Source: Pontibacter korlensis (lineage in GTDB: Bacteria > Bacteroidota > Bacteroidia > Cytophagales > Hymenobacteraceae). Taken from it: a DNA stretch of 64,000 bases. The position numbers and the translations under genes were made by a program. Location of the stretch: contig NZ_CP009621.1 of assembly GCF_000973725.1 (NCBI RefSeq), forward strand, positions 4,519,001-4,583,000, in the 5' to 3' direction. The notes under the pieces were generated by a model. It was not told the origin of the DNA and did not search any database. It saw only the letters and a program-made list of their open reading frames with translations. Shown here one piece after another: positions 1-8,955 of the stretch (positions within the stretch are counted from its first letter, which is position 1; every line of letters begins with the position of its first letter).

Positions 1-281
1 ACACCCTTTACAAAATCAGGTGTGCGGGGCATACGCGTAATGCCAGGAGTAACTGTTACTTCCTTTACCTGGTCTATCCTGATGGCATACTCTTCAGCAC
101 CAAGCCTGAACACAATTAGGTGCACCATTTCAGGCGTTACCTGTTCTCTGGCAGCCTCTGTAACAGATTTATCTTTTTGCTTTTCGGCGGTAGCAGTAGG
201 CTCCGATGAGGAAGCTACTGCCTGGTCTTCAGATGGTGTCGAAGCCGCCTGTTTATTACTTTTCTTCGCTTCTTTTGCCAT
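1..281 (-). CDS. cheW: CheW-like chemotaxis coupling protein (3' part outside window)
   Basis: Reading the minus strand from the ATG at 281 gives a Lys/Ala/Ser/Glu-rich leader of about 45 residues, then the start of a CheW fold: VHLIVFRLGAEEYAIRIDQV followed by KEVTVTPGITRMPRTPDFVKG. The pattern of a strand, G-x-E-x-Y-A-I, I-x-x-V-x-E-V and I-T-R-M-P is typical of CheW domains, which couple chemoreceptors to the CheA kinase in the cytoplasm. The start codon overlaps the stop of the upstream receptor gene in a TAATG arrangement, so the two are probably translationally coupled. The leader is longer than in E. coli CheW and resembles the low-complexity leader of the receptor. The gene runs off the left edge, so a CheA or response-regulator fusion further on cannot be excluded. 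Confidence 0.85.
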   Translation of the reverse strand, partial: MAKEAKKSNKQAASTPSEDQAVASSSEPTATAEKQKDKSVTEAAREQVTPEMVHLIVFRLGAEEYAIRIDQVKEVTVTPGITRMPRTPDFVKG

Positions 282-3200
282 TACCTTGAATTACCTTCTC
301 CCAGTCTTGTAACTCCGTTTGCTTTGCGTGGTGTGTTGTTTGATGAGATTCTTTTGCTTGCAGCTTTATCTTTGCGCTGACTGGCAGGCATAGAAGCCAT
401 TAATCCTTTTTTATCATTAAACACCAGGTTTCCGTCTATCAGTTTAAAGGCAGAGATACTTACCTGCAGATCGGCGGCAATGTCATTCAGGTTCTGGGAA
501 GATGATGTAAGCTCCTGCATCGATCCTGAAAGTTGCTTGGCTGTGCTAGCTACCTGCTGTGTACCAGAGGCTGTCTGCTCAGCAATAGCTACTACTTCCT
601 CCACGTATTTCACTACGTCTCCAATGGTAGTTTTCTGTACTTCCGTTGCTGTAAGGATGTCCTGTGCTGTACGGAGAGTTTCACCGCTGGAAGCAGCAAT
701 GTTTTTGAAGGCTCCAGATGCCTCAAAAGTGGCATTCTTTCCTTTCAATACACGGCCCTCCATGGTTGAGATCGCTGTGGCGGCAGAAGCAGTATCTTTC
801 TTCACGTCCTCAACCAGCGTGGCAATCTCACTTGCAGACTTACGCGAACCTTCGGCCAACTTTCTGATCTCCTCGGCTACAACAGCAAAGCCACGGCCAG
901 CCTCACCTGCACGAGCCGCTTCGATAGCAGCGTTCAGGGCAAGTAGGTTAGTTTGTGCAGCAATGTCAGTGATAACACCAAGAGATTTGGATATTTCCTG
1001 AGAGCGTGTGCTCAATACTTCAATAGTTTTAGAAGTAAGTGCAGCAGAGCTGGAGATTTCTTCCATGTTTTTCACCACTTCTGCTACTGTTTTCAGACCT
1101 ATCTGAGAACTCTCCTCACCGAGAAGGGCTGATTTGTTCACTACCTCGGCACGATTAGCCGTCTCCTTGGTAGCTTTCATGATCTCCTCAATAAGCTTAA
1201 AGGCCTGGTCCGTTTTGAGGGCTTGGTTTTGAGCACCTTCCGCCATTTGCTGCATGGCAAGGGCCACATCCAAGGTTACCTTATTCATCTCTAACCCTTT
1301 GGCGGCCATTTCTTCAGATGAAGAACCTACAACCAGTGAAGAGTCATTGATTTCACCAAGCAGGGCGTTCAGGTTGTCAACTGCCAGGTTAAGTGCGTTT
1401 GCCATGTCCAGAATATCACCCGCCGTCTGTGCCTCAACTTTCTGTGTTAAGTCACCCTCTGAGATGGCGCGTACCACACGTGACACATCCAGTACTGGTG
1501 TTACGATGGACTCTAGCAGGTCATTCAGCGTATCCACCAGCTCTTTCCAGCTACCACCAACGCCTTGCAGTGTGGCGCGTTCGGTCAGCTTACCTTCTAC
1601 ACCCGCAACTCTTGCCACACGAGATACCTCACCAGCAAGACGGTTCAGGTCAACCACCATGGTGTTGATCGTATCGGCCAGTTCAGCCATTTCTCCTCTC
1701 GCTTCCAGCATCAGCTTCTGCGTCAGGTCACCTTTCGATACCGCTGTTACTACTTTCACAATTCCTCGCACCTGAGTTGTCAGATTGGAGGCCATGGTAT
1801 TCACATTATCTGTCAGGTCTTTCCAGACACCGGCAACATTAGGTACGTTGGCCTGTCCGCCTAGCTTACCTTCCGTACCTACTTCCAATGATACACGCGT
1901 TACCTCACCAGCGAAGATGTTCAGAGAGTCCACCATTCGGTTCATGTTCTCCTTTAGCTCATTCAACTCACCTTTTACATCAACCGACACTTTCTGAGTC
2001 AAGTCACCCTTCGCCACGGCTGTTGCTACTTTTGCAATATCGCGCACCTGAAGGGTCAGGTTAGAGGCCATGGTATTCACGTTGTCGGTTAGTTCCTTCC
2101 AGGTACCACGTACTTTCGGCACATTGGCTTGGCCACCCAGACGTCCTTCTGTACCCACTTCACGTGCCACTCTGGTTACCTCGTCAGCAAAGATGTTCAG
2201 GGAATCCACCATTTGGTTCAGGTTCTCCTTCAGGTCAAGGAGCTCTCCGCGGGCTTCAACCGTAATTTTCTGGCTCAGGTCACCTTTCGCTACCGCAGTT
2301 GCTACCTTGGCAATATCACGAACCTGAGAAGTCAGGTTGCTTGCCATGTAGTTCACGTTGTCAGTCAGATCCTTCCAGGTACCGCCCACGTTCGGCACAT
2401 TGGCCTGACCTCCTAATTTACCTTCTGTTCCTACCTCGCGCGCCACTCTGGTAACCTCATCACCAAAAATGTTGAGTGAGTCCACCATTTGATTCAAGTT
2501 CTCCTTCAAATCAAGGAGCTCTCCGCGGGCTTCAACCGTAATTTTCTGGCTTAGGTCGCCTTTAGCTACCGCAGTAGCCACTTTTGCTATACCTCGCACC
2601 TGAGTTGTCAGGTTAGAGGCCATTATATTTACATTATCCGTTAAGTCTTTCCAAACGCCTCCAACGTTCGGCACATTGGCCTGTCCGCCTAGTCGACCCT
2701 CAGTACCCACTTCAAGAGCCACTCTGGTTACTTCACCGGCAAAAATGTTCAGGGAGTCCACCATTCGGTTGATGTTCTCTTTCAACTCGCCCAGCTCGCC
2801 TTTCACATCCACAGACACCTTCTGAGTCAGGTCGCCTTTCGCTACCGCTGTAGACACATTGGCAATGTCTCGTACCTGAGAAGTCAGGTTAGAGGCCATG
2901 GTATTTACGTTGTCGGTCAGGTTCTTCCAGGTACCGCCCACGTTCGGCACGTTAGCCTGTCCGCCCAGCTTACCTTCTGTACCCACTTCACGTGCCACAC
3001 GAGTAACCTCATCAGCAAAGATGTTCAGGGAGTCCACCATCTGGTTTAGGTTCTCCTTCAGGTCGGCCAACTCACCGCGCACATTCACCGTAATTTTCTG
3101 GCTCAGGTCGCCTTTGGCTACCGCAGTTGCTACATTGGCAATGTCGCGCACCTGCAGGGTCAGGTTAGAGGCCATGGAGTTCACATTATCAGTTAACTCC

Positions 3201-4798
3201 TTCCAGATACCAGCCACGTTAGGAACGTTGGCTTGTCCGCCTAGCATACCTTCTGTACCTACCTCACGTGCCACACGCGTTACTTCCGCGCCAAACACGT
3301 TCAGTCGGTCCACCATTTCGTTTAGGATATCTTTCAGCTCGCCCAGCTCACCTTTCACGTCTACAGACACCTTTTGTGTCAGGTCTCCCTTCGCCACGGC
3401 AGTCGCTACGTTAGCGATGTCACGTACCTGAGAAGTCAGGTTACCGGCCATCAGGTTCACGTTATCAGTAAGCTCTTTCCAGGTACCCTCTACTCTTGGT
3501 ACATTGGCCTGGCCTCCTAGTTTACCTTCTGTACCTACCTCACGTGCCACTCTGGTTACCTCACCAGCGAATATGTTGAGCGAGTCCACCATTTGGTTGA
3601 TGTTCTCTTTCAGTTCGGCCATCTCGCCACGCACGTTCACGGTGATCTTCTGCGTCAGGTCACCTTTGGCAACAGCAGTTGATACATTGGCAATGTCACG
3701 CATTTGCGAGGTAAGGTTGCTAGCCATGGTATTCACGTTGTCAGTCAGGTCTTTCCATACACCACCAACATTCGGCACTCTTGCCTGGCCACCCAGTTTA
3801 CCCTCTGTACCCACTTCGCGGGCCACACGGGTTACCTCACCAGCAAATATATTCAGGGAGTCTACCATTCGGTTGATGTTCTCCTTTAGTTCACTAAGTT
3901 CCCCTTTTACATCCACCGACACTTTCTGGGTCAGGTCACCCTTCGCCACGGCAGTCGCAACATTGGCGATGTCACGCACCTGAAAGGTCAGGTTAGACGC
4001 CATGGTATTTACATTATCCGTCAGGTCCTTCCACACACCAGCAACATTAGGAACCGATGCCTGGCCACCCAACTTACCCTCTGTACCTACTTCCAGAGCC
4101 ACACGCGTTACCTCACCGGCAAACAGGTTCAGGTTATCAATCGTACGGTTAATGGTCTCTGCCATCACCTTAAAGTCACCGGAAACAGGAATTTGGAAAG
4201 TCTCGTCCAGGTTACCTCTGGAGATATTCTTGAGCACCTTACCTACTTCCAGTACCGGTACCGCAATAGAATCCACCAGGCCGTTGATGTTGTTGATCAT
4301 ATCCTTCCAGAAGCCGGAAGCATTTTCGGCAGAGGCACGGGCTTTCAGGTTTCCCTCCACACCCGCAACTTTAGAGATACGAGACACCTCACCACCCACA
4401 CCACCGATCATTTCCACCATCGAATTGTAGGCCTCGGCGATATCAGCAAAAATGTCATCGTTCTGCTTTGTCAGGCGCACCGATACGTCACCTTTCTTGA
4501 AGGCATCAAGAGCATAAAGCACCCTGTTCAGCTGGTCGCTGATATACTCAGGGTTGTTAGGAAGTTTGCCTTGTCTCGGTTGTTTAGCACCTGGCAATCT
4601 ATCGGGAGCAGGTTTACCCGGCTGTGCCGGTTGCTCTTTGCCAGTTGAAGCAGATGCTTTGGCCGGAGAGTCAGCTACTGTTGTGGTAGCAGCACCTTTC
4701 TCAGCCTTTTCTTTTGGAGCAGGTATAGTTTCATCTTTGGCTTCTACGTCACTGATGAGCTTTTCTTTACTCAACTTCAAGTTTTTACCTAAGGCCAT
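281..4798 (-). CDS. Soluble methyl-accepting chemotaxis protein with a long poly-HAMP array
   Basis: This 1505-residue cytoplasmic chemoreceptor should pass signals through CheW to CheA. Residues 1-90 are a charged, Ala/Pro-rich leader without signal peptide or membrane segment. From residue 100 to about 1112 a 92-residue unit recurs 11 times, each opening with a V-A-K-G-D-L-type motif (starts at 100, 192, 284, then every 92 to 1112). Each unit has a second half beginning G-E-V-T-R-V-A and fits two consecutive HAMP domains, as in Nik1-type poly-HAMP sensors. Residues 1112-1505 form the MCP signalling hairpin with the conserved tip around T-N-L-L-A-L-N-A-A-I-E-A-A-R and G-R-G-F-A-V-V-A. With no transmembrane helix or recognisable ligand-binding domain, the input must come from the HAMP array or a partner protein. 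A ParA-like gene lies upstream and cheW overlaps downstream. Confidence 0.93.
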   Translation of the reverse strand: MALGKNLKLSKEKLISDVEAKDETIPAPKEKAEKGAATTTVADSPAKASASTGKEQPAQPGKPAPDRLPGAKQPRQGKLPNNPEYISDQLNRVLYALDAFKKGDVSVRLTKQNDDIFADIAEAYNSMVEMIGGVGGEVSRISKVAGVEGNLKARASAENASGFWKDMINNINGLVDSIAVPVLEVGKVLKNISRGNLDETFQIPVSGDFKVMAETINRTIDNLNLFAGEVTRVALEVGTEGKLGGQASVPNVAGVWKDLTDNVNTMASNLTFQVRDIANVATAVAKGDLTQKVSVDVKGELSELKENINRMVDSLNIFAGEVTRVAREVGTEGKLGGQARVPNVGGVWKDLTDNVNTMASNLTSQMRDIANVSTAVAKGDLTQKITVNVRGEMAELKENINQMVDSLNIFAGEVTRVAREVGTEGKLGGQANVPRVEGTWKELTDNVNLMAGNLTSQVRDIANVATAVAKGDLTQKVSVDVKGELGELKDILNEMVDRLNVFGAEVTRVAREVGTEGMLGGQANVPNVAGIWKELTDNVNSMASNLTLQVRDIANVATAVAKGDLSQKITVNVRGELADLKENLNQMVDSLNIFADEVTRVAREVGTEGKLGGQANVPNVGGTWKNLTDNVNTMASNLTSQVRDIANVSTAVAKGDLTQKVSVDVKGELGELKENINRMVDSLNIFAGEVTRVALEVGTEGRLGGQANVPNVGGVWKDLTDNVNIMASNLTTQVRGIAKVATAVAKGDLSQKITVEARGELLDLKENLNQMVDSLNIFGDEVTRVAREVGTEGKLGGQANVPNVGGTWKDLTDNVNYMASNLTSQVRDIAKVATAVAKGDLSQKITVEARGELLDLKENLNQMVDSLNIFADEVTRVAREVGTEGRLGGQANVPKVRGTWKELTDNVNTMASNLTLQVRDIAKVATAVAKGDLTQKVSVDVKGELNELKENMNRMVDSLNIFAGEVTRVSLEVGTEGKLGGQANVPNVAGVWKDLTDNVNTMASNLTTQVRGIVKVVTAVSKGDLTQKLMLEARGEMAELADTINTMVVDLNRLAGEVSRVARVAGVEGKLTERATLQGVGGSWKELVDTLNDLLESIVTPVLDVSRVVRAISEGDLTQKVEAQTAGDILDMANALNLAVDNLNALLGEINDSSLVVGSSSEEMAAKGLEMNKVTLDVALAMQQMAEGAQNQALKTDQAFKLIEEIMKATKETANRAEVVNKSALLGEESSQIGLKTVAEVVKNMEEISSSAALTSKTIEVLSTRSQEISKSLGVITDIAAQTNLLALNAAIEAARAGEAGRGFAVVAEEIRKLAEGSRKSASEIATLVEDVKKDTASAATAISTMEGRVLKGKNATFEASGAFKNIAASSGETLRTAQDILTATEVQKTTIGDVVKYVEEVVAIAEQTASGTQQVASTAKQLSGSMQELTSSSQNLNDIAADLQVSISAFKLIDGNLVFNDKKGLMASMPASQRKDKAASKRISSNNTPRKANGVTRLGEGNSR
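1466..4501 (-). repeat. Tandem 276-bp repeat encoding the di-HAMP units
   Basis: Eleven head-to-tail periods of 276 bp fit exactly between codons 100 and 1112 (3036 bp). The first two and the last two periods are diverged. The central eight are close to each other and come in two flavours: type A with K-V-S-V-D-V-K-G-E-L, and type B with K-I-T-V followed by N-V-R or E-A-R. Their order is A B A B A B B A. The two adjacent type B units share an identical 41-base stretch at 2235-2275 and 2511-2551, exactly one period apart, which suggests recent duplication of a single unit. The tract is prone to recombination, and copy number may be misassembled or differ between strains. Confidence 0.9.
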
Positions 4799-4948
4799 AG
4801 TTAGTTTGGTTGGAATAGGGTATCTCTAACCCTTGAGCAGACACCTTCTGAAACATTCAGTTGGGTTCAGGTGGCTACAAAAGGCTTTCAAGTAGGTGCA
4901 ATATACTTAAAACTGTGAAAAAATTTGGTCTATATGAAGCATTATCTC

Positions 4949-5695
4949 TTATGCCTCCAGGTACTCCTCAGCCAGGGCAGCGTAATCTCTTGCGCCATTT
5001 GAGGAAGCATCATAGTCGAGCACGCTTTTTCCAAATGAGGGAGCTTCAGCCAGCTTTACATTCATCCTGATCTGGCTTCTGAAAATCTTCTCCTGCACGT
5101 TGTCCTGCAAGTATTCCAGCACTTCCTGGCTTAATTTGCGGCGCACATCAAACATCACAACTACGATGCCTTTGATTTTAAGTTTCGGATTGAGCGCTTT
5201 TTTTACTTTTTGCACTGTTTTTGTTATCTGATCCAGCCCTTGCAGCGTCAGAACCTCCATTTGCAATGGAATTAGTACCTCCTGTGCAGCAGTAAGCGCA
5301 TTAAGCGTTAGCACCGACAAAGACGGCGGGCAATCAATTAGCACAAAATCAAACCCCTTAACCTTTGCCAGTATACTTTTAAGAAACTTCTCCCGCTCCG
5401 GCTGCGACACCAGCGATATTTCAATATCCACCAGGTCATTGGAACCAGGTGCTACCCAAAGGCCGTTCTTTTCTACCAGGATGTCGTTAAGACCTTTGTC
5501 ACCCTGGAAGACATCAGCCAAGGTGGCATCAGTATTAGAAACAGCAAGCGAATAGGAAAGATTGCTCTGAGGGTCCAGGTCGATTAGCAGCACTTTTTTG
5601 CCCAGCTTACTGAGGGCGCTGCCAAGGTTTATGGTTGTAGTTGTTTTGCCAGTGCCGCCTTTCTGGTTGATTACGGCCACCACATTAGTTTTCAT
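4949..5695 (-). CDS. ParA/Soj-family ATPase (orphan, beside a chemoreceptor)
   Basis: A 248-residue P-loop ATPase of the ParA/MinD class. The deviant Walker A is at residues 11-19 (Q-K-G-G-T-G-K-T-T) with the signature lysine, D-L-D-P-Q is at 39-43, and a Walker B-like L-I-D-C-P-P lies near 120. Family members dimerise on ATP, bind DNA non-specifically and position plasmids, chromosomes or protein clusters. No parB gene or parS-like site is nearby. The gene sits directly upstream of, and in the same direction as, the soluble chemoreceptor gene, 150 bases apart. By analogy with PpfA of Rhodobacter sphaeroides, which partitions a cytoplasmic TlpT chemoreceptor cluster, a cluster-positioning role is plausible. 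That is inference from context. Chromosome or plasmid partitioning remains the alternative. Confidence 0.88.
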   Translation of the reverse strand: MKTNVVAVINQKGGTGKTTTTINLGSALSKLGKKVLLIDLDPQSNLSYSLAVSNTDATLADVFQGDKGLNDILVEKNGLWVAPGSNDLVDIEISLVSQPEREKFLKSILAKVKGFDFVLIDCPPSLSVLTLNALTAAQEVLIPLQMEVLTLQGLDQITKTVQKVKKALNPKLKIKGIVVVMFDVRRKLSQEVLEYLQDNVQEKIFRSQIRMNVKLAEAPSFGKSVLDYDASSNGARDYAALAEEYLEA

Positions 5696-5804
5696 TATGC
5701 AGGTGTTAAGGGTGCATGCTGGCGGTTAAATTACCGGCCATGCCTCTAAAATATAGAATTATTGTATAACTTGAAAATGGCTTCGGAGAATAGCCTATGC
5801 TTAT

Positions 5805-6293
5805 TTACCCAGAGTGCTGGTCCATCAGTATACCGGTAGTAACATGTATATCCTGCCACTGTTCGAGGTCTATAGCCACTGCTACTACACTGCCAGGGTT
5901 CAGATAGCTAAGCTGCAGCTCTTCTGTTAATTCGCGGGCCAGACGTGTTATACCTGGGTTGTGCCCTACCAGAATCACCTGCTTTACATGGTTCGGCAAT
6001 TCTCCCAGGCTTTTCATTAACTGCGATTCGCGGGCGTTGTAGAGGTCGGGGTTATAGCTGATCTGCTCCTCATCAAAGTATAAACGTCCTGCTATGATGC
6101 GGGCTGTAGCGTTGGCACGTGTGGCAGGACTTGCAAGAATAGTATCCGCTTTTAAAAATTTTTCACGTAGCCACTTTCCGGTGTTTCGGGCCTGCTGCTG
6201 GCCTGTTGGAGTGAGCTCACGTTCAAAATCAGGCTGCAATGGGTAAGGGTCATAAGCTTCCGCATGGCGACAGAGGAGTACGATTCTTTGCAT
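5805..6293 (-). CDS. sixA: SixA-type histidine phosphatase family protein
   Basis: A 162-residue protein of the histidine phosphatase superfamily. The N-terminal motif L-C-R-H-A-E carries the catalytic His10 after Arg9. S-P-A-T-R-A is at 55-60 and the second catalytic histidine is in V-G-H-N-P-G (His111). The short, single-domain form matches SixA, which removes phosphate from histidine-containing phosphotransfer domains, rather than the longer phosphoglycerate mutases. It is transcribed in the same direction as the ParA-chemoreceptor genes, about 110 bases upstream of parA, so a link to phosphorelay signalling is possible. The substrate cannot be read from the sequence. Confidence 0.85.
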   Translation of the reverse strand: MQRIVLLCRHAEAYDPYPLQPDFERELTPTGQQQARNTGKWLREKFLKADTILASPATRANATARIIAGRLYFDEEQISYNPDLYNARESQLMKSLGELPNHVKQVILVGHNPGITRLARELTEELQLSYLNPGSVVAVAIDLEQWQDIHVTTGILMDQHSG

Positions 6294-6456
6294 ATATTAT
6301 TAAAGTGAACGTATAGTTATAGCATTGGTCTGTGTAGCAGACTAGCTAGTTTTCACGCGTTGTTAAACCCACGTTATACGGTTGTGGTTGTAATTGTTGA
6401 AAAAAAAATTTGAACTTTGGGCAAAATTTGGCCTGTTTCGCCTGTAAATATAAAGG

Positions 6457-8892
6457 ATGATAAAAAACTTAGTCATAGTAGAGTCGCCTGCAAAGGCAAA
6501 AACAATTGAGGGATATTTAGGGAAAGACTTTGTAGTAAAGTCCAGCTTCGGCCATGTGCGCGACTTGCCTAAAGACAACAATGCCATTGACATAGAACAT
6601 GGTTTTAAACCTACCTATGTTATCTCCAGCGACAAAAAGGAGGTGGTATCTCAACTTCGAAAACTGGCAAAAGAGGCTGAAATAGTGTGGCTTGCATCGG
6701 ACGACGACCGTGAGGGAGAAGCCATTTCGTGGCACCTGACAGAGGCGTTGAACCTGAACGATACTAAAACCCGACGCATAGTCTTCCGGGAAATTACTAA
6801 GAACGCTATTCTTAACGCCATCAGCTCACCGCGTGGCATCGATATGGACTTAGTAAACGCCCAGCAGGCCCGCCGTATTCTGGACAGGCTGGTAGGTTTT
6901 GAGCTATCGCCGGTACTCTGGAAAAAAATCAAAACAGGTCTTTCAGCAGGACGAGTGCAGTCGGTGGCAGTACGTTTGGTGGTGGAGCGCGAGCGTGAGA
7001 TTGATCGCTTCAAGGCAGAAGCCGCTTTCCGAATCACCGCTGTTTTTGATGTACAAGGTCGAACACTTGAGGCTGAGCTTCCTAAGAAATTCAAAGCCGA
7101 AGAAGAAGCGCAGGCTTTCTTGCAGCAATGTATAGGTGCAGAGTATAAAATAGAGAACCTGGAGCAGAAGCCGCTAAAGCGCAGCCCTGCGCCTCCGTTC
7201 ACTACTTCTACCCTGCAACAGGAGGCTAGCCGCAAGTTATACTTCTCGGTAGCTCAGACCATGACCATTGCACAGCGCTTGTATGAGGCTGGTAAAATCT
7301 CCTACATGCGTACTGACTCTGTAAATCTTTCGGAGGAGGCCATACAGGGAGCCAGTAACGAGATTCAACGCTCTTTTGGTGAGAAGTTTGTAAAAACCCG
7401 CCGCTTTAAAACCAAATCTTCATCTGCACAGGAAGCGCACGAAGCCATACGCCCTACAGACTTCTCACAAATGAATGTGAGCAGCGACCGTAATGAGCAG
7501 CGCCTTTATGAGCTGATCTGGAAGCGTGCCATCGCTTCACAGATGGCTGATGCTGAAATAGAAAAGACAACTGTAACTATTGGCATTTCTACGCAACAGG
7601 ACCATAAACTGCAAGCTACTGGTGAGGTGATTAAGTTTGAAGGTTTCCTGAAAGTATATATTGAGTCGAAAGACGATGATGAGGAAGGAGCTGATGAGGA
7701 TGTAAAAGGCATGTTGCCTCCATTGAGCATTGGCCAAGGTATAAACCTGCGCCAGATGCTGGCAACGCAGCGCTACAGCCGACCACCAGCACGCTATACA
7801 GAGGCAAGCCTGGTGAAGAAACTGGAAGAGATGGGCATTGGCCGTCCGTCTACTTATGCTCCTACTATCTCTACCATTCAAAAGCGTGGCTATGTAGAAA
7901 AAGACAGTCGTGAAGGGAAAGAGCGTAATTTCCAGGTGCTGACCCTGAAAGACGGTAACATTACGACGCAGACTAAAACAGAAATCACCGGCGCTGAGAA
8001 AGGTAAGCTTTTCCCAACCGACACAGCCATGGTGGTGAACGACTTCCTGGTAGAGCACTTCCCGAACGTGATAGACTATTCGTTTACAGCACGAGTAGAG
8101 GCTGAATTTGATGAGATAGCGCAGGGGCAGAAGGAGTGGGAAAACATGCTGGACCAGTTTTACCAGAAGTTTCACAAGCGCATCGAGTCGAGCGAAAACA
8201 TTTCAAGAGCAGACGTTTCCGGTGCCCGTGAATTGGGTGCAGACCCAGTAACAGGCAAAACGATCATCGCTAAGCTTGGCCGGTTTGGCCCTTATGTACA
8301 GCTTGGCGAGGAGAATGAGGAAACCGGCCAGAAGCCAGTATACGCCAGCCTTCGCAAAGGCCAGTTTATTGAGAGCCTGACGCTGGAGGATGCACTGGAG
8401 CTGTTTAAGCTGCCACGTATTGTTGGCACTTTTGAAGACAAGGAGATGAAAGCTGCCATTGGTCGTTTTGGTCCATACATCAGCCATAACAGCAAGTTCT
8501 ACTCACTGCCAAAAACGCTGGATCCGCTAAAGGTAACTGCTGAGGAAGCCATTGAGCTTATTCAGGCCAAGCGCAAGGCAGATGCCGAAAAGATCATCAA
8601 GACATTCCCGGAGAACCCTGATATACAAGTATTGAACGGACGCTACGGTCCATACATTGTAGCAGGCAAGAAAAACGTAAAGATTCCGAAGGATAAAGAG
8701 CCTAGTGAGCTAACCCTGGAGGAGTGCGTTGCATTGGCCGAGGCTACACCTGAGAAAAAAGGTCGTGGCGGCTTCAAGAAAAAAGCCGATGCTGATAAGC
8801 CAGCAGCTGAAAAGAAAACTGCAACCAAGGCAAAAGCGGCCACTACTAAAAAGACTACAGCCAAAAAGACTACAACCAAGAAAAAGGCTTAG
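6457..8892 (+). CDS. topA: DNA topoisomerase I
   Basis: An 811-residue type IA topoisomerase that relaxes negative supercoils by cutting one DNA strand. The TOPRIM domain opens the protein (V-I-V-E-S-P-A-K-A-K near residue 7) and includes the acidic S-D-D-D-R-E-G-E-A-I-S-W-H at 81-93. The catalytic tyrosine is Tyr283 in I-S-Y-M-R-T-D-S. The C-terminal half contains repeated G-R-F/Y-G-P-Y-I modules, as in Bacteroidota TopA, in place of Cys4 zinc fingers. The last 60 residues are a Lys/Ala/Thr tail likely to bind DNA. The ATG at 6457 is followed at once by the conserved core, so the start is secure. A hairpin terminator follows. Confidence 0.97.
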   Translation: MIKNLVIVESPAKAKTIEGYLGKDFVVKSSFGHVRDLPKDNNAIDIEHGFKPTYVISSDKKEVVSQLRKLAKEAEIVWLASDDDREGEAISWHLTEALNLNDTKTRRIVFREITKNAILNAISSPRGIDMDLVNAQQARRILDRLVGFELSPVLWKKIKTGLSAGRVQSVAVRLVVEREREIDRFKAEAAFRITAVFDVQGRTLEAELPKKFKAEEEAQAFLQQCIGAEYKIENLEQKPLKRSPAPPFTTSTLQQEASRKLYFSVAQTMTIAQRLYEAGKISYMRTDSVNLSEEAIQGASNEIQRSFGEKFVKTRRFKTKSSSAQEAHEAIRPTDFSQMNVSSDRNEQRLYELIWKRAIASQMADAEIEKTTVTIGISTQQDHKLQATGEVIKFEGFLKVYIESKDDDEEGADEDVKGMLPPLSIGQGINLRQMLATQRYSRPPARYTEASLVKKLEEMGIGRPSTYAPTISTIQKRGYVEKDSREGKERNFQVLTLKDGNITTQTKTEITGAEKGKLFPTDTAMVVNDFLVEHFPNVIDYSFTARVEAEFDEIAQGQKEWENMLDQFYQKFHKRIESSENISRADVSGARELGADPVTGKTIIAKLGRFGPYVQLGEENEETGQKPVYASLRKGQFIESLTLEDALELFKLPRIVGTFEDKEMKAAIGRFGPYISHNSKFYSLPKTLDPLKVTAEEAIELIQAKRKADAEKIIKTFPENPDIQVLNGRYGPYIVAGKKNVKIPKDKEPSELTLEECVALAEATPEKKGRGGFKKKADADKPAAEKKTATKAKAATTKKTTAKKTTTKKKA

Positions 8893-8913
8893 TTTTAAGT
8901 ATAGCACTAACAA

Positions 8914-8942
8914 AAAGAGCACCCTAAACAGGTGCTCTTTTC
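8914..8942. terminator. Bidirectional intrinsic terminator between topA and the THUMP methyltransferase gene
   Basis: An 8-bp perfect stem (AGAGCACC at 8916-8923 with GGTGCTCT at 8931-8938) has a 7-base loop. It is preceded by A residues and followed by T residues, so it can act on both strands between these convergent genes. Confidence 0.85.
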
Positions 8943-8955
8943 GTTTTGATGCTTT

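Noticed and set aside
480..4430. Many long open frames on the plus strand opposite the HAMP receptor
   Set aside because: They recur with the 276-bp period of the receptor gene and encode low-complexity Ser/Thr/Phe strings without family motifs. They are shadows of the repeated coding strand.
1466..4501. Regular repeats that could be taken for a CRISPR-like array
   Set aside because: The period is 276 bp with no unique spacers and the repeats are translated in one frame as HAMP domains.
4949..5695. ParA as a marker of the chromosome origin
   Set aside because: No parB, parS, gidA/gidB or dnaA is nearby, and the gene pairs with a chemoreceptor instead.
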